Shown here in pieces: positions 1 to 10,001 of a stretch of DNA of 64,000 nt (positions are counted from its first letter, which is position 1; every line of letters begins with the position of its first letter). Origin of the DNA: Salirhabdus salicampi (GTDB lineage Bacteria > Bacillota > Bacilli > Bacillales > Alkalibacillaceae); assembly GCF_024259515.1 (NCBI RefSeq), contig NZ_JANBWE010000003.1:62001-126000 (forward strand). The letters are read 5' to 3'. The translations under genes were made by a program, and so were the position numbers. The notes under the pieces were generated by a model that was given only the letters and a program-made list of their open reading frames with translations, was not told where the DNA came from and did no database searches.

Positions 1-930
1 TCTAAAGGTGATAACAAAATTGGGACGACGAAAAAGGGAATTGGCCCAGCATATACAGATAAGGCTGCTCGTATGGGAATACGTATATGTGACCTTTTGG
101 ACGAACAAACATTTCGCCAAAAGCTAGAAGCAAATGTTAGAGAAAAGAACGTATTACTTGAAAAAGTTTACGAAGTCGAACCATTAAATGTTGAGGATAT
201 TTACGTAGAATATCTTCAATATGGCCAACAAATTGCTAAATATGTTTGTGATACTTCCGTTTTATTAAATAAAGCTATTGATGAGAAGGAAAACATTTTA
301 TTTGAAGGTGCACAAGGAGTTATGCTTGATTTAGATTACGGCACATATCCATTCGTAACATCTTCAAATCCATCGGCTGGTGGTGTAACCGTTGGTACTG
401 GAGTAGGACCTACAAAGATCGATCGAATTATGGGCGTTTCGAAAGCATATACGACACGTGTTGGAGATGGACCATTCCCTACCGAATTGTTTGATCAGGT
501 CGGAAATCACATTCGAGAAACAGGTAAGGAATACGGAACGACAACAGGGCGTGCTCGCCGTGTAGGATGGTTTGACTCTGTTGTAGTCAGGCATACAAGT
601 AGAGTGAGTGGTATAACAGACCTTTCTTTAAATTCGTTAGATGTGTTGACAGGCATTGAAACTTTAAAGATTTGTGTTGCTTATAAATATAAAGGTGAAG
701 TTTTAGAGGAATACCCAGCGAGTTTAAATGTTTTGGCTGATTGTGAAGCAATTTATGAGGAACTACCTGGGTGGCAAGAAGATATTACGGACGTAAAAGC
801 CTTTGATGAATTACCGAAAGAAACACAAAACTATGTTACACGCATTTCCGAATTAACAGGGGTAGATATAGCTATTTTTTCTGTTGGCCCTGACCGTGAA
901 CAGACGAACGTACTTAAATCAATTTATTAA
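1..930 (+). CDS. purA: Adenylosuccinate synthetase, 3' part (start lies outside the window)
   Basis: The frame is open from base 1 and ends at 930, so only the C-terminal ~309 residues are present. PurA joins IMP and aspartate using GTP to make adenylosuccinate, the first committed step from IMP to AMP in the cytosol. Visible family signatures are the [10 protein letters not shown] region, the [20 protein letters not shown] block, the [13 protein letters not shown] segment that contacts IMP, and the C-terminal SVGPDREQT motif of the GTP site. The gene ends in a strong intrinsic terminator and is followed by the wall-hydrolase/wal region, as near the B. subtilis origin. Identification is secure; the promoter and true start cannot be judged here. 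Confidence 0.97.
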   Translation, partial: SKGDNKIGTTKKGIGPAYTDKAARMGIRICDLLDEQTFRQKLEANVREKNVLLEKVYEVEPLNVEDIYVEYLQYGQQIAKYVCDTSVLLNKAIDEKENILFEGAQGVMLDLDYGTYPFVTSSNPSAGGVTVGTGVGPTKIDRIMGVSKAYTTRVGDGPFPTELFDQVGNHIRETGKEYGTTTGRARRVGWFDSVVVRHTSRVSGITDLSLNSLDVLTGIETLKICVAYKYKGEVLEEYPASLNVLADCEAIYEELPGWQEDITDVKAFDELPKETQNYVTRISELTGVDIAIFSVGPDREQTNVLKSIY

Positions 931-935
931 TAACA

Positions 936-969
936 AAAACTGCGTATGGTTCCATACGCAGTTTTTTTT
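936..969 (+). terminator. Intrinsic terminator of purA
   Basis: A perfect stem (AAACTGCGTATGG pairing with CCATACGCAGTTT) with a two-base loop is followed by a run of eight T. It lies directly after the purA stop. Confidence 0.93.
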
Positions 970-1052
970 GCTTTAAGATAGAATTAAATCAATTAACAGG
1001 TATATTTTTTAGAATTATAGGTAAAGGTGAAAAAGAAGTAGTCTATTTTGCC

Positions 1053-1106
1053 TGTAATATAACTGTAACAAAGGGTTTTGAAATACTAGCTAATTATCAC
1101 GAATAA
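1053..1106 (+). promoter_or_regulatory. WalR box and candidate promoter of the M23 hydrolase gene
   Basis: Positions 1053-1069 read TGTAAT, five bases, TGTAAC, an exact match to the known WalR consensus TGTWAH-N5-TGTWAH. A TTGAAA (-35, 1078-1083) and a weak GAATAA (-10, 1101-1106) with 17-bp spacing follow. The box lies just upstream of -35, where WalR activates. A second, one-mismatch WalR-like pair occurs on the opposite strand at 1149-1165. The rest of the 970-1270 gap shows nothing else. Confidence 0.7.
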
Positions 1107-1270
1107 CGTCTAACGATAGACTATTATAGCGATAATTCGATCCCATATTATACAAGTATATTACAATGTTTCTACTTATATTTTCTTCTTAATAATCGTG
1201 TGGTAGATTGTAAAAGTATAGGGATAGAAATAATGATAACGCTAGAAAAGCGATATAGGAGGAAAAGGTT

Positions 1271-2722
1271 GTGAAGAAAAAAAGCAGGGGAAAACATAGA
1301 ACATTGCTACAAATAAAAATTTGTATCATGATGATAATTGTTTTCACCTTATGTTTTGGTTCTGGAACGAAGTCGGACCTCGTTAAAGCATCCGGTGCAG
1401 CATATCCTCAAGTCTACCATGTATATATTGATAGTCAGTTTATGGGAACTGTAAGCAATAGAGAGTTAGTAGAAACGTATATTGAGAAGCAAATCACAAC
1501 AGAGGAAGAAAAATATGATGAATTAAATTTAACTATCAATGAAACGGTGGAATACGTTCCTGAAGTATCATTCCAACCTATTTACAATAACGATCAAGTT
1601 ATTAAACGACTTTATAATAAATTAACTTATAGCATTCGCGGAGTACAATTAGTAGTGGATGGACACTTAGTCGGGTATTTTCAAAATAAACAATTAGCCC
1701 AACAAGTTATCGATAAGTATATAGAACAATACGTAACAGAAGATATATTAGAGCAATTAAAGATAGATACTTCTCAAGATAAACATAGTAGTATAGAACA
1801 ACAATTAACGTTAGGGGAACGACAAGTAGTCGATGTGACATTAATAGAAGATGTTGAAATAAAGGAGGCTAAGGTACCTCCAACTGATTTATTGCTCGTT
1901 GAACAAGGGGTGAAGTTATTAGATAGGGGACACTACGTAGAAAGAACACACACTGTTCAAGATGGCCAAACTATCGAACAAATTGCAGAAATGTATGCAA
2001 TGTCACTTGATGAAATCGAGACAAATAACCCCAATATTGTGGAACAGAAAGTTGAAGACGGGGATAATATTATTATTAAAGAGAGGGAACCGTATTTGCA
2101 TGTTATGGTTCAAGAGGAAGAATTGGAAGAGAAGGCAATTGCCTACAATACTAAATATGAAACATCTACTGAATTATATGAGGGTCAGACGAAAGTGAAG
2201 CAACCTGGCGAGGAAGGAAAAATGTTAGTTCATTCCCGTCTATTTATTCATAATGGTGAAGTAAAAGAAAAAGAAATATTGAGCGAAGAAATGATAAAAA
2301 AACCTGTAAATGAAATTATTATACGAGGTACGAAAGAAATTCCAACGAAGGGTTCGGGAGACTTTTATTGGCCTACAGATGGAGGAGAGATTACGAGCCA
2401 CATCGGATGGCGTTGGGGTAGTTATCATAAAGGAATCGACATCGCTGGGGTAGAGAGTAAAGATATCTTTGCTGCAGATAATGGTGTAGTAACTTTCTCT
2501 GGAATTAGAGGAGGATATGGAAAGAGAATCGTAATTGACCATCAAAATGGTTTTGAAACAACATATAGCCATTTATCTACACTACATGTTAGTGAAGGAC
2601 AATCAGTGAAAAAGGGTCAACCCATTGGATTTATAGGGTCAACCGGTAGTTCGACAGGAATCCATTTACATTTTGAAATGTACTTCGAAGAGCGATTACA
2701 GAACCCATTGGATTATTATTAA
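1271..2722 (+). CDS. Secreted LysM-G5-M23 peptidoglycan endopeptidase
   Basis: This is a 483-residue wall hydrolase. The GTG start is 8 bases after a strong AGGAGG. Residues ~12-34 form a signal/membrane segment. Two related N-terminal repeats (around 51-75 and 128-150) are followed by a LysM motif (~225-262), a G5-like domain (~273-353) and a C-terminal M23/LytM peptidase (~365-483). The zinc and catalytic residues are visible: H386 and D390 (HKGID), H434 (YSHLS) and HLHFE (H465, H467). M23 enzymes cleave peptide cross-links of peptidoglycan; LysM and G5 bind wall polymer. The gene sits immediately upstream of walRK and has a perfect WalR box, so it is probably a WalR-activated wall-remodelling enzyme. 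The substrate bond is not determinable. Confidence 0.9.
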   Translation: MKKKSRGKHRTLLQIKICIMMIIVFTLCFGSGTKSDLVKASGAAYPQVYHVYIDSQFMGTVSNRELVETYIEKQITTEEEKYDELNLTINETVEYVPEVSFQPIYNNDQVIKRLYNKLTYSIRGVQLVVDGHLVGYFQNKQLAQQVIDKYIEQYVTEDILEQLKIDTSQDKHSSIEQQLTLGERQVVDVTLIEDVEIKEAKVPPTDLLLVEQGVKLLDRGHYVERTHTVQDGQTIEQIAEMYAMSLDEIETNNPNIVEQKVEDGDNIIIKEREPYLHVMVQEEELEEKAIAYNTKYETSTELYEGQTKVKQPGEEGKMLVHSRLFIHNGEVKEKEILSEEMIKKPVNEIIIRGTKEIPTKGSGDFYWPTDGGEITSHIGWRWGSYHKGIDIAGVESKDIFAADNGVVTFSGIRGGYGKRIVIDHQNGFETTYSHLSTLHVSEGQSVKKGQPIGFIGSTGSSTGIHLHFEMYFEERLQNPLDYY

Positions 2723-2728
2723 ACTTAA

Positions 2729-2768
2729 AAGACCTCTAGCTAAAGGCTAGAGGTCTTCTATCTTTTCT
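2729..2768 (+). terminator. Intrinsic terminator after the M23 gene
   Basis: A 12-bp stem (AAGACCTCTAGC pairing with GGCTAGAGGTCTT, loop TAAA) is followed by a broken T-rich tail. It separates the hydrolase gene from the wal operon. Confidence 0.8.
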
Positions 2769-2791
2769 TAATATAATCGTAAAAGACTTTT

Positions 2792-2820
2792 TTTGTAAAA
2801 TACGATAAAATGACTATAAG
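2792..2820 (+). promoter_or_regulatory. Candidate sigma-A promoter of the wal operon
   Basis: TTTGTA (2792-2797) and TATAAG (2815-2820) are 17 bp apart, about 25 bases before walR. Both are 4/6 to 5/6 matches, so the call is moderate. Confidence 0.5.
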
Positions 2821-2842
2821 GAAAAGCTTCGAGAGGAAGTGA

Positions 2843-3550
2843 ATGAATATGGATCAAAAAATATTAGTCGTTGATGATGAAAAACCTATAGCTGATATTT
2901 TGCAGTTTAATTTAGTAAAAGAAGGATATGAAGTCGTTTGTGCATATGATGGAGAAGAGGCGATTCAACTAGCTGAACAAGAAAAGCCTGATTTGATTTT
3001 ACTCGATATTATGCTTCCGAAAAAAGACGGGATGGAAGTATGTCGTGATATTCGTAAGAAATATAGTATGCCAATCATCATGCTAACAGCAAAGGACTCG
3101 GAAATAGATAAAGTACTAGGATTGGAATTGGGTGCGGATGATTACGTTACCAAACCATTTAGTAATCGTGAGCTATTAGCTCGTGTAAAGGCTAATTTAC
3201 GACGTCATAATAAAACAGATGATGAACAAGAAAACAATCAGGATATTACAATTGGAAAATTAGTCATCCATCCAGATGCTTATACGGTAACAAGAGGCGG
3301 GGAGCAAATAGAGCTTACTCACAGGGAATTTGAATTACTCCATTATTTAGCGAAGAGCATTGGACAAGTAATGACGAGGGAACATTTATTAGAAACGGTG
3401 TGGGGCTATGATTATTATGGAGATGTTAGAACTGTAGATGTAACGGTAAGAAGACTTAGAGAAAAAATCGAAGAGAATCCAAGTAATCCTATGTGGATTG
3501 TTACGAGAAGAGGAGTAGGCTATTATTTGCGAAATCCAGAGCAGGAGTAG
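2843..3550 (+). CDS. walR: Essential cell-wall response regulator WalR (YycF)
   Basis: This is a 235-residue OmpR-family regulator. The receiver domain (~5-120) begins [15 protein letters not shown], almost identical to B. subtilis WalR, with the phosphoacceptor D55 in LLDIMLPK. A winged-helix DNA-binding domain (~135-230) ends in the TRRGVGYYL motif. WalR is phosphorylated by WalK and controls autolysins and wall synthesis by binding TGTWAH-N5-TGTWAH. The ATG at 2843 is 5 bases after AGGA; a second in-frame ATG at 2849 is possible but poorly spaced. It is the first gene of the walRKHIJ-htrC operon. Confidence 0.97.
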   Translation: MNMDQKILVVDDEKPIADILQFNLVKEGYEVVCAYDGEEAIQLAEQEKPDLILLDIMLPKKDGMEVCRDIRKKYSMPIIMLTAKDSEIDKVLGLELGADDYVTKPFSNRELLARVKANLRRHNKTDDEQENNQDITIGKLVIHPDAYTVTRGGEQIELTHREFELLHYLAKSIGQVMTREHLLETVWGYDYYGDVRTVDVTVRRLREKIEENPSNPMWIVTRRGVGYYLRNPEQE

Positions 3551-3556
3551 TGCTTT

Positions 3557-5380
3557 ATGAAAAGGATTATCAACTTTTTCCAATCTATTCGATTTAAAAT
3601 TATTATTATTTATATACTGTTACTCTTAATTGCGATACAAGTAATTGGGGGTTATTTTGCAAGACAGCTAGAGACGAAACTGTTAGAGAACTATTCACAA
3701 TCCATTAATGACCGTATCCAACTGTTAACATATAGTTTAGAACAAGCCTTTTCAAGTGAACGGAGGGAAGGCTCACCAACCCTACAAGAATCGATAAGTT
3801 CAATATTATCGGATTTTGATTCAGATGTTGTAACAGAATTACAAGTGATCGATATGAATAGTAGAATTGTTGGAACAACAAACCGATTCAATAAAAGTGA
3901 TATAGGGAAAAAGACGACAAGAGCAAACCGTACGTTAATTTTTGGGACTCATTCGGAAAGAAAACAACTTGATCCCAATACAGGAAATCGAAATCTCGTC
4001 ATGACCGTACCTATCTTTATAAATGATGATAAGGTAGGCGGAGCGATATATTTACAAGCAAATTTAGAGAACGTTTATAACCAGTTACAGGAAATCAATA
4101 ACATATTTGCTAAAGGAACAATGCTCGCAGTTACCATCTCAGCATTATTAGGGATTTTTGTGGCTCGAACTATTTCCAAACCAATTACAGAGATGCGCAA
4201 GCAAGCAAAAATTATGGCAGAAGGTGACTTCTCCAACAAAGTGAATATATATGGTGCGGATGAAATTGGACAACTGGCTATTTCCTTTAACGAACTTAAT
4301 GATAAGTTAAAACAGGCTCAAGCCAACACCGAGGGAGAACGGCGTAAGCTCATATCCGTACTGGGAAATATGAATGACGGGGTCATCGCAACAGATCATG
4401 TTGGTAACATCATACTCATGAATGACCCGGCTATAAAGCTGTTAGGAAAGCCATTTGAAGAAATAAAAGGACAACCCTTAATCGAAGTCCTAGATTTAAA
4501 TCATCAGTTGAAGAACATTACAGATATATGGGAAAAAGATTCTATAATTATTGATTTCAGTACCCCTAAGCAGCCGTTGCTTTTAAAAGCCCGCTTTTCT
4601 GTTATTCAAGATGAAAATGACGAAATGAATGGATTTATAACAGTATTAAGTGACGTAACCGAACAAGAAAAAATAGAGCAAGAGCGAAAAGAGTTTGTTG
4701 CGAACGTATCCCATGAACTGCGAACACCTTTAACAACCATGCGGAGCTATATTGATGCCTTAACCGAAGGGGAAACATGGAAAGATCCTGTAATTGCCCC
4801 AAAGTTTTTACATGTGACGCAAACGGAAACGGAACGTATGATTCGCCTTGTGAACGACTTATTACAATTATCAAAAATGGATAATAAAGATTATAAAATT
4901 CGTAGGAAGAAAATCAATTTTACCCCTTTTTTCCATCATATTATTGACCGGTTTGAGATGAACAAGCGTGAGGATATTCAATTTGTTCGCTACGTTGCAG
5001 AAGATGATGTATGGGTATTAGCAGATAAAGATAAACTGACACAAGTAGTGGATAACATTATTTCTAATGCCATTAAATATTCACCAGAAGGCGGGAATGT
5101 AACATTTCGGATGGAAATAAACAATAACCTGCTCCAAGTTCATATTTCAGACGAAGGAGTCGGAATACCGAAGGAACAGGTAGATAAAGTCTTTGAGAGA
5201 TTCTATCGGGTAGATAAAGCTCGTTCACGTAATTTAGGAGGAACAGGTTTAGGGTTGGCCATTGCAAAAGAGTTAATTGAAGCTCATGGCGGAAAAATAT
5301 GGGCTAGAAGTAAGGAAGGAAAGGGAACGACCATTTCATTCTCTCTCCCTCTTACAGAAATTCCGGGTGATGAGTTATGA
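3557..5380 (+). CDS. walK: Cell-wall sensor histidine kinase WalK (YycG)
   Basis: This 607-residue membrane kinase has the complete WalK layout: TM1 (~13-33), an extracellular sensor (~34-183), TM2 (~184-204), HAMP (~205-257), a cytoplasmic PAS domain (~263-370), a HisKA domain with phosphoacceptor H386 in FVANVSHELRTPL, and an ATPase domain with the N box (DNIISNAIKYSPEGG) and the G boxes DEGVGIP and GGTGLGLAIAKE. It autophosphorylates and passes the phosphate to WalR; the family senses wall metabolism at the membrane and septum. It starts 6 bases after walR and its stop overlaps walH by four bases (ATGA), indicating translational coupling. Confidence 0.97.
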   Translation: MKRIINFFQSIRFKIIIIYILLLLIAIQVIGGYFARQLETKLLENYSQSINDRIQLLTYSLEQAFSSERREGSPTLQESISSILSDFDSDVVTELQVIDMNSRIVGTTNRFNKSDIGKKTTRANRTLIFGTHSERKQLDPNTGNRNLVMTVPIFINDDKVGGAIYLQANLENVYNQLQEINNIFAKGTMLAVTISALLGIFVARTISKPITEMRKQAKIMAEGDFSNKVNIYGADEIGQLAISFNELNDKLKQAQANTEGERRKLISVLGNMNDGVIATDHVGNIILMNDPAIKLLGKPFEEIKGQPLIEVLDLNHQLKNITDIWEKDSIIIDFSTPKQPLLLKARFSVIQDENDEMNGFITVLSDVTEQEKIEQERKEFVANVSHELRTPLTTMRSYIDALTEGETWKDPVIAPKFLHVTQTETERMIRLVNDLLQLSKMDNKDYKIRRKKINFTPFFHHIIDRFEMNKREDIQFVRYVAEDDVWVLADKDKLTQVVDNIISNAIKYSPEGGNVTFRMEINNNLLQVHISDEGVGIPKEQVDKVFERFYRVDKARSRNLGGTGLGLAIAKELIEAHGGKIWARSKEGKGTTISFSLPLTEIPGDEL

Positions 5381-6720
5381 ATATTGAACGGATAAAATCA
5401 ATCTTACTAGTCATTCTTGTAAGTCTCAGTATTGTATTGACTGTAGGTCTTTGGAGTTATCAGCCAATTTATGATGAGTTGGAAGAAACGCCTGTTATTT
5501 TACATGATACGTTTATAAATGGGACTGAACAGGAGATTCGAGATGTAGTGAAACCATCTCATATCGTTATGAATTATATGGGCCAACACTTTTTATTGAT
5601 GGACAATCATGACAGAGACCAATTATTAAACCATTTACAAGAGTGGCCGATACATGAATTTGACCACTTTTCACAAAGAGGTCAACACAGTTCGGAGCAT
5701 ACAACGATTGAACTACTTTTTCCAGAACCAATTCCATATTCTATGATAGGCTCTCTTTTACTTGTAGATAATGAAAGCTTTGCTAATCGTGAATTTGATA
5801 AAATGATTATTGAGTTGGCAGATGGTACATTAGGGATTAACATTTCATTTGTATCGTCTGTAAATCATGACACAATTACAGCTCAGGTTCGAAATGAAGA
5901 GTCTTATGAGTATATCTCAGGTTTATTTCAACGAATCGGAAATGAAAAATATATAGAAGTAAATAAATACGAAATAAATCCAAATACGGAGATTTATTTG
6001 CCTCGTCAGGAAGTAAGATTACCGAGACGAACATTTACAACAAACAATATTTCCGTATCACCGCTTGTAAATGCGCTGTTTACCGAACCGTCTATTGTAA
6101 GAAGAAATGAAGCGAATCTAGGGAAGGAATATTACACGGATGGCAGCCGTTCAATACGTATATTTGAAGGGATTCAAAATCAACGATTTATGGAGTTTGT
6201 TAATCCAGTAACTGACGAGCGGAACAGTTTGGATCATGATGAGTTAATCTATAATACTGTGCAATTTATTAATGATCACCATGGATGGACTGGAGATTAT
6301 TATTTGTTTCAAATCAGTACGGATAACACAGTAACATATCGAATGCATTTTAATAATTTTCCTATTTTTGGGCATGACGAACTAAGCGCCATTAATATAA
6401 AATGGATTAACCAAGAAGTGAATCGTTATGATCGCCCGTTATTCCGTTTAACAACATCATTTGAAAGTTATGATCAAGTCATCAATCTAGTCTCCGGGGA
6501 ACGTGTATTAAACTTTATAGAGACATATTATAATCCAAACCTAATCAGTGATATAAAAATTGGATACACCATCAAAGAGGAAAGTGAAGGGTTCTCGAGG
6601 GATATTATTTCTTTAGAACCGGAGTGGTATATTGAGTATAATGGAACGTGGATACCTTTATACAACTCTGACTCAATCGAAAAGCAAGGAGGCAGTAAAG
6701 ATGCAATGGGGGCAGATTAA
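5377..6720 (+). CDS. walH: WalK-interacting membrane protein WalH (YycH)
   Basis: The 447-residue product has one N-terminal transmembrane helix (~8-26) and a large extracytoplasmic domain, the form of YycH. In Bacillus, YycH and YycI form a complex that contacts the WalK transmembrane helices and tunes its activity. The call rests on position (ATGA overlap with walK, followed by walI), topology and length (B. subtilis YycH is ~455 residues). The gene extends 20 bases past the walI ATG, so the two overlap. Confidence 0.93.
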   Translation: MNIERIKSILLVILVSLSIVLTVGLWSYQPIYDELEETPVILHDTFINGTEQEIRDVVKPSHIVMNYMGQHFLLMDNHDRDQLLNHLQEWPIHEFDHFSQRGQHSSEHTTIELLFPEPIPYSMIGSLLLVDNESFANREFDKMIIELADGTLGINISFVSSVNHDTITAQVRNEESYEYISGLFQRIGNEKYIEVNKYEINPNTEIYLPRQEVRLPRRTFTTNNISVSPLVNALFTEPSIVRRNEANLGKEYYTDGSRSIRIFEGIQNQRFMEFVNPVTDERNSLDHDELIYNTVQFINDHHGWTGDYYLFQISTDNTVTYRMHFNNFPIFGHDELSAINIKWINQEVNRYDRPLFRLTTSFESYDQVINLVSGERVLNFIETYYNPNLISDIKIGYTIKEESEGFSRDIISLEPEWYIEYNGTWIPLYNSDSIEKQGGSKDAMGAD

Positions 6721-7549
6721 AACCATTTTTATCATATGCTTCCTTGCCTTGGATATCTTTCTATTTACCCAATATGTTAATAAACAAAACCAAGGAGACT
6801 GGGAAGTTATTTCGGAATCTACCTTTGAAGAGCAAATTGAAGCGGAAGAAATTATCATCGATGATCTACCAGATGTAACTGAAAAAGCCCACTATATTTC
6901 TGCACGGCCTCATAAATATACAGAAGAGGAAGTCAGTCATTTAAATCAACGCGGTACCTATAACATTTATAATGATGAACTACTCATCTATGAATTTCAG
7001 CAACCTATTGCAATTGATGATATAACGAATCGTGAAACGATTATTCGAAAGGTAAACGACAATGTATTATACAGTAACGAGTACATGTTTTGGGGATTAA
7101 ATACCGACTTAAATATCCTCCTGTTTTTCCAACGATACGAAGATCAACCTGTATACTTTAATGCAGGGGGAATGCTCCTCGTTTTCTTAAATGAGGATAA
7201 CGAAATGGTTCGATATGTACAAAAAATGTTAGATGACATCCAAATTCAAGGCAACGAAAAAGAAATCATAAAACCGATACAAGCGGTTGAAGTTTTATAT
7301 GCTAATAACGCAGTTTATTCAGGGGATGAAATTACAGATGTAGTACTCGGTTACCATACGTTAGTTCCATTAACAGAAGGTGTACAAGCGTTTGTACCGA
7401 CTTGGAGAGTAACAATTAACAGGGATCGGAATTATTTTGTTAATGCTATGGAGAGACAAATGATTTCCAGAGATGAAAATGAATTTATAGAGGAAATACA
7501 ACAACTTATTAATGAAGTTGAATCAAACTGGCGGAGTGAAGAACAGTGA
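6701..7549 (+). CDS. walI: WalK-interacting membrane protein WalI (YycI)
   Basis: I place the start at the ATG at 6701 ([20 protein letters not shown]), preceded by AAGGAGG at 6687-6692. An upstream in-frame ATG at 6632 would add 23 residues lying inside walH and is not preferred. The 282-residue protein has one N-terminal membrane helix (~6-25) and a YycI-type extracytoplasmic domain. It partners with WalH to modulate WalK. Its stop overlaps the walJ GTG by four bases (GTGA). Confidence 0.93.
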   Translation: MQWGQIKTIFIICFLALDIFLFTQYVNKQNQGDWEVISESTFEEQIEAEEIIIDDLPDVTEKAHYISARPHKYTEEEVSHLNQRGTYNIYNDELLIYEFQQPIAIDDITNRETIIRKVNDNVLYSNEYMFWGLNTDLNILLFFQRYEDQPVYFNAGGMLLVFLNEDNEMVRYVQKMLDDIQIQGNEKEIIKPIQAVEVLYANNAVYSGDEITDVVLGYHTLVPLTEGVQAFVPTWRVTINRDRNYFVNAMERQMISRDENEFIEEIQQLINEVESNWRSEEQ

Positions 7550-8343
7550 CATTACATTTTAGTGTTTTAGCATCAGGGAGTTCGGGGAATGCTTTTTATA
7601 TTGGCTCTGATAAACAAAAACTATTAGTAGATGCGGGACTTAGTGGAAAGCAAATGGAGAATTTGTTTAACCAAATTGATATTAATCCTAATGATTTGGA
7701 TGGGATTTTGGTTACACATGAGCACAGCGACCACATTAAAGGTTTGGGGATATTAGCCCGGAGATATCAGTTGCCGATTTATGCAAACGAGAAAACATGG
7801 AAAGCTATGGAAGGGAAAATAGGGGACGTAAAACTTGGTCAAAGGTTTATGTTTCATATGGAAACAACTCAAACATTTGGTGATATAGATGTCGAATCAT
7901 TTGGTGTTTCCCATGACGCTGCAGAACCTATGTTTTATGTTTTTCACCATAATGGAAAAAAAGTAGCACTCGTAACAGATTTAGGTTATGTATCTGAACG
8001 AATTAAGAAAACCGTGGAAAATGCTGATGCCTATATATTTGAGGCCAATCATGACATTTCAATGCTTCGTATGGGGCGTTACCCTTGGAATGTAAAACGA
8101 AGAATATTAGGTGATCTTGGTCATGTTTCGAATGAAGATTGTGCCCTCGCATTAACAGATATTATTGGAAATAAAACGAAACGCATTTATTTAGCTCATT
8201 TAAGCCAAGATAACAATATGAAAGATTTAGCACGTATGTCCGTGAGTCAAATCCTAGAAGAACGTGGGTTCATGGGGAATACGAGCTTGGAATTATATGA
8301 TACAGATCCTAAACAGGCGACACCTCTTTATGAAGTTAGCTAA
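7546..8343 (+). CDS. walJ: Metallo-beta-lactamase-fold exonuclease WalJ (YycJ)
   Basis: This 265-residue cytosolic protein has the metallo-beta-lactamase signature [10 protein letters not shown] (HxHxDH) near residue 58 and further metal ligands in SHDAAEP, VTDLGYV and LAHLSQDN. YycJ homologues are 5'-to-3' DNA exonucleases and WalJ mutants affect division and replication coordination. It is translationally coupled to walI through the GTG/TGA overlap. No signal peptide is present, unlike the flanking Wal accessory proteins. Confidence 0.94.
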   Translation: MTLHFSVLASGSSGNAFYIGSDKQKLLVDAGLSGKQMENLFNQIDINPNDLDGILVTHEHSDHIKGLGILARRYQLPIYANEKTWKAMEGKIGDVKLGQRFMFHMETTQTFGDIDVESFGVSHDAAEPMFYVFHHNGKKVALVTDLGYVSERIKKTVENADAYIFEANHDISMLRMGRYPWNVKRRILGDLGHVSNEDCALALTDIIGNKTKRIYLAHLSQDNNMKDLARMSVSQILEERGFMGNTSLELYDTDPKQATPLYEVS

Positions 8344-8419
8344 TTTTATAAATCTATTTTCCTTTTTCGTACGTATTTATTAAAAGTAAAAGAGTATGAA
8401 GAAAGGTTAGGTGATAAAA

Positions 8420-9625
8420 TTGGGTTATTATGATGACCATGGACCAAAAAGACAAGAGCGAAGCGGAAAGAGCTGGATTATACCGTCTATACTTGGACTT
8501 ATTTTAGGTATTTTTCTCGTCATACTGTCATTACCTACATTAATACAAGCCAATTTACTTCCATATCAATTCACGATAGATGATGAAAACAATACAATTA
8601 CTCAAGGTAATGGAGATGGCACTACACAATCTGTGAATGTTAACATATCAACTCAGGTTACAGACATTGTGGAAAATGTTTCAAACACCGTAGTTGGTGT
8701 AGTGAATATTGGCGGATCAGACTTTTGGATCAATCAACGAAACGAAGCAGGAACTGGTTCGGGAGTCATTTACAAATTAAAGGGTCAGTATGCTTATGTA
8801 GTAACCAATCATCACGTTGTACAAGGTGCTTCAGAAGTTGAAGTCGTACTAGCAGATGGGTCAAGAATAGAAGCTAAATTGTTAGGAAGTGATATGTTTT
8901 CCGATTTAGCCGTATTGCGTGTATCAGCAGAAGAAGTGGACCAGGCAATAGACCTTGGAAGTTCGGAAAATGTGAAGGTTGGAGAACCTGTTATTGCGAT
9001 TGGAAACCCCTTGGGACTAGAATTTGCAGGATCGGTTACCCAGGGAATCATAAGTGGTAAAGAACGAGTTGTACCACAGGATTTAAACGGTGATGGAGTA
9101 GAGGACTGGCATGCAGAAGTAATCCAAACCGATGCGGCAATTAATCCAGGGAATTCTGGTGGGGCCTTAATTAATATGCAGGGTCAGCTAATTGGGATTA
9201 ATTCGATGAAAATTGCCCAACATGCGGTAGAGGGGATTGGATTTTCTATCCCGATTGATGTAGCAAAACCAATTATTGATGATCTTGAAGAGGATGGAAA
9301 AATAGCTCGTCCATATATGGGAATTGAACCACGATCACTTTCAGAAATCCACAGCTACCATTGGCAAAACACACTGAAGTTGCCACGGAGTGTAGAAGGT
9401 GGCGTAGTTATTGAAATGATTGAACCAGTTGCACCAGCATCCCAAGGTGGACTAAAACGGTATGATGTAATCGTAGCCCTGGATGGTGAACCAGTCATGG
9501 ATGTTATTGATTTAAGAAAACATTTATATACGAAGAAAAATCCTGGAGATGAAATGACGGTCACGTATTACAGGGAAGGAAAACAGGGAGAAGTATCGAT
9601 TACACTGTCAGCACAAGAATTTTAA
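8420..9625 (+). CDS. htrC: Membrane-anchored HtrA-family serine protease (HtrC/YyxA)
   Basis: This is a DegP/HtrA protease. A membrane anchor (~17-39) is followed by a trypsin-like domain with triad residues in TNHHVV, FSDLAVL and NPGNSGGAL, then a C-terminal PDZ domain (~300-390). I choose the TTG at 8420 (MGYYDDHGPK) because AGGTGAT at 8409-8415 is an ideal Shine-Dalgarno four bases upstream and homologues begin MGYYD. The GTG at 8411, three codons earlier, would overlap that signal. The protease handles misfolded or processed exported proteins. It is the last gene of the wal operon, 76 bases after walJ, as in B. subtilis. Confidence 0.93.
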   Translation: MGYYDDHGPKRQERSGKSWIIPSILGLILGIFLVILSLPTLIQANLLPYQFTIDDENNTITQGNGDGTTQSVNVNISTQVTDIVENVSNTVVGVVNIGGSDFWINQRNEAGTGSGVIYKLKGQYAYVVTNHHVVQGASEVEVVLADGSRIEAKLLGSDMFSDLAVLRVSAEEVDQAIDLGSSENVKVGEPVIAIGNPLGLEFAGSVTQGIISGKERVVPQDLNGDGVEDWHAEVIQTDAAINPGNSGGALINMQGQLIGINSMKIAQHAVEGIGFSIPIDVAKPIIDDLEEDGKIARPYMGIEPRSLSEIHSYHWQNTLKLPRSVEGGVVIEMIEPVAPASQGGLKRYDVIVALDGEPVMDVIDLRKHLYTKKNPGDEMTVTYYREGKQGEVSITLSAQEF

Positions 9626-9626
9626 G

Positions 9627-9657
9627 AAAAAAGCGGGGATGATTCCCTGCTTTTTTT
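9627..9657 (+). terminator. Terminator of the wal operon
   Basis: A stem AAAAGCGGGGA pairing with TCCCTGCTTTT (one G-T pair) is followed by seven T, directly after htrC. Confidence 0.9.
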
Positions 9658-9677
9658 CATCTCAGAGGAGGACTAAC

Positions 9678-9857
9678 ATGAAACAATACGTTTGTGGAAA
9701 ACATGTTGATTTAGCAATGGAAAAGTTAATAGATGAAACAGCTTTTCCACCAAAGTTAGAACAATTAACAGGAAATGAAGAGTTATCAACAGCCTGTGAA
9801 TATTGTGAGAATAATGCTCTATATGTAGTAGCGAACATAGATTCTGATACAAAATAA
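9678..9857 (+). CDS. yyzF: Small CxxH/CxxC protein (YyzF family)
   Basis: This 59-residue protein has a CGKH motif near the N-terminus and CEYC near residue 40, the defining pattern of the CxxH/CxxC family found between htrC and rlmH in Bacillaceae. The four ligands probably bind zinc. The ATG at 9678 follows GAGGAGGA at 9664-9671; an in-frame ATG at 9639 lies inside the upstream terminator and is rejected. Function is unknown. A near-consensus DnaA box (9783-9791, TTATCAACA) lies inside the gene. Confidence 0.9.
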   Translation: MKQYVCGKHVDLAMEKLIDETAFPPKLEQLTGNEELSTACEYCENNALYVVANIDSDTK

Positions 9858-9877
9858 AAGGGAAACATATGTGCATA

Positions 9878-9955
9878 TGTGGATAAGAATGTGGATAACA
9901 CGTGTTAAAACGTTGAAAAGTTGTGTACAAGGTGGTTATCCACAACTTAATCACA
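9878..9955. promoter_or_regulatory. DnaA-box cluster between yyzF and rlmH
   Basis: Three perfect DnaA boxes occur in 67 bases: TGTGGATAA at 9878-9886 and 9890-9898 (minus orientation) and TTATCCACA at 9936-9944. One-mismatch boxes lie at 9922-9930 and 9947-9955, and another perfect TTATCCACA lies inside rlmH at 10203-10211. To my recollection B. subtilis has a DnaA-box cluster at the same locus (yydA = rlmH) that acts in control of initiation. Confidence 0.85.
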
Positions 9956-10001
9956 ACATTTGTTTATAACTTTAATTGAGACGAATAAAGGAGTAGGGGA
10001 A

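Noticed and set aside
1208-1240. Second promoter close to the M23 start (TTGTAA and TAATGA)
   Set aside because: The boxes are weak and lie far from the WalR site; the pair at 1078-1106 fits the activator geometry better, though neither is proven.
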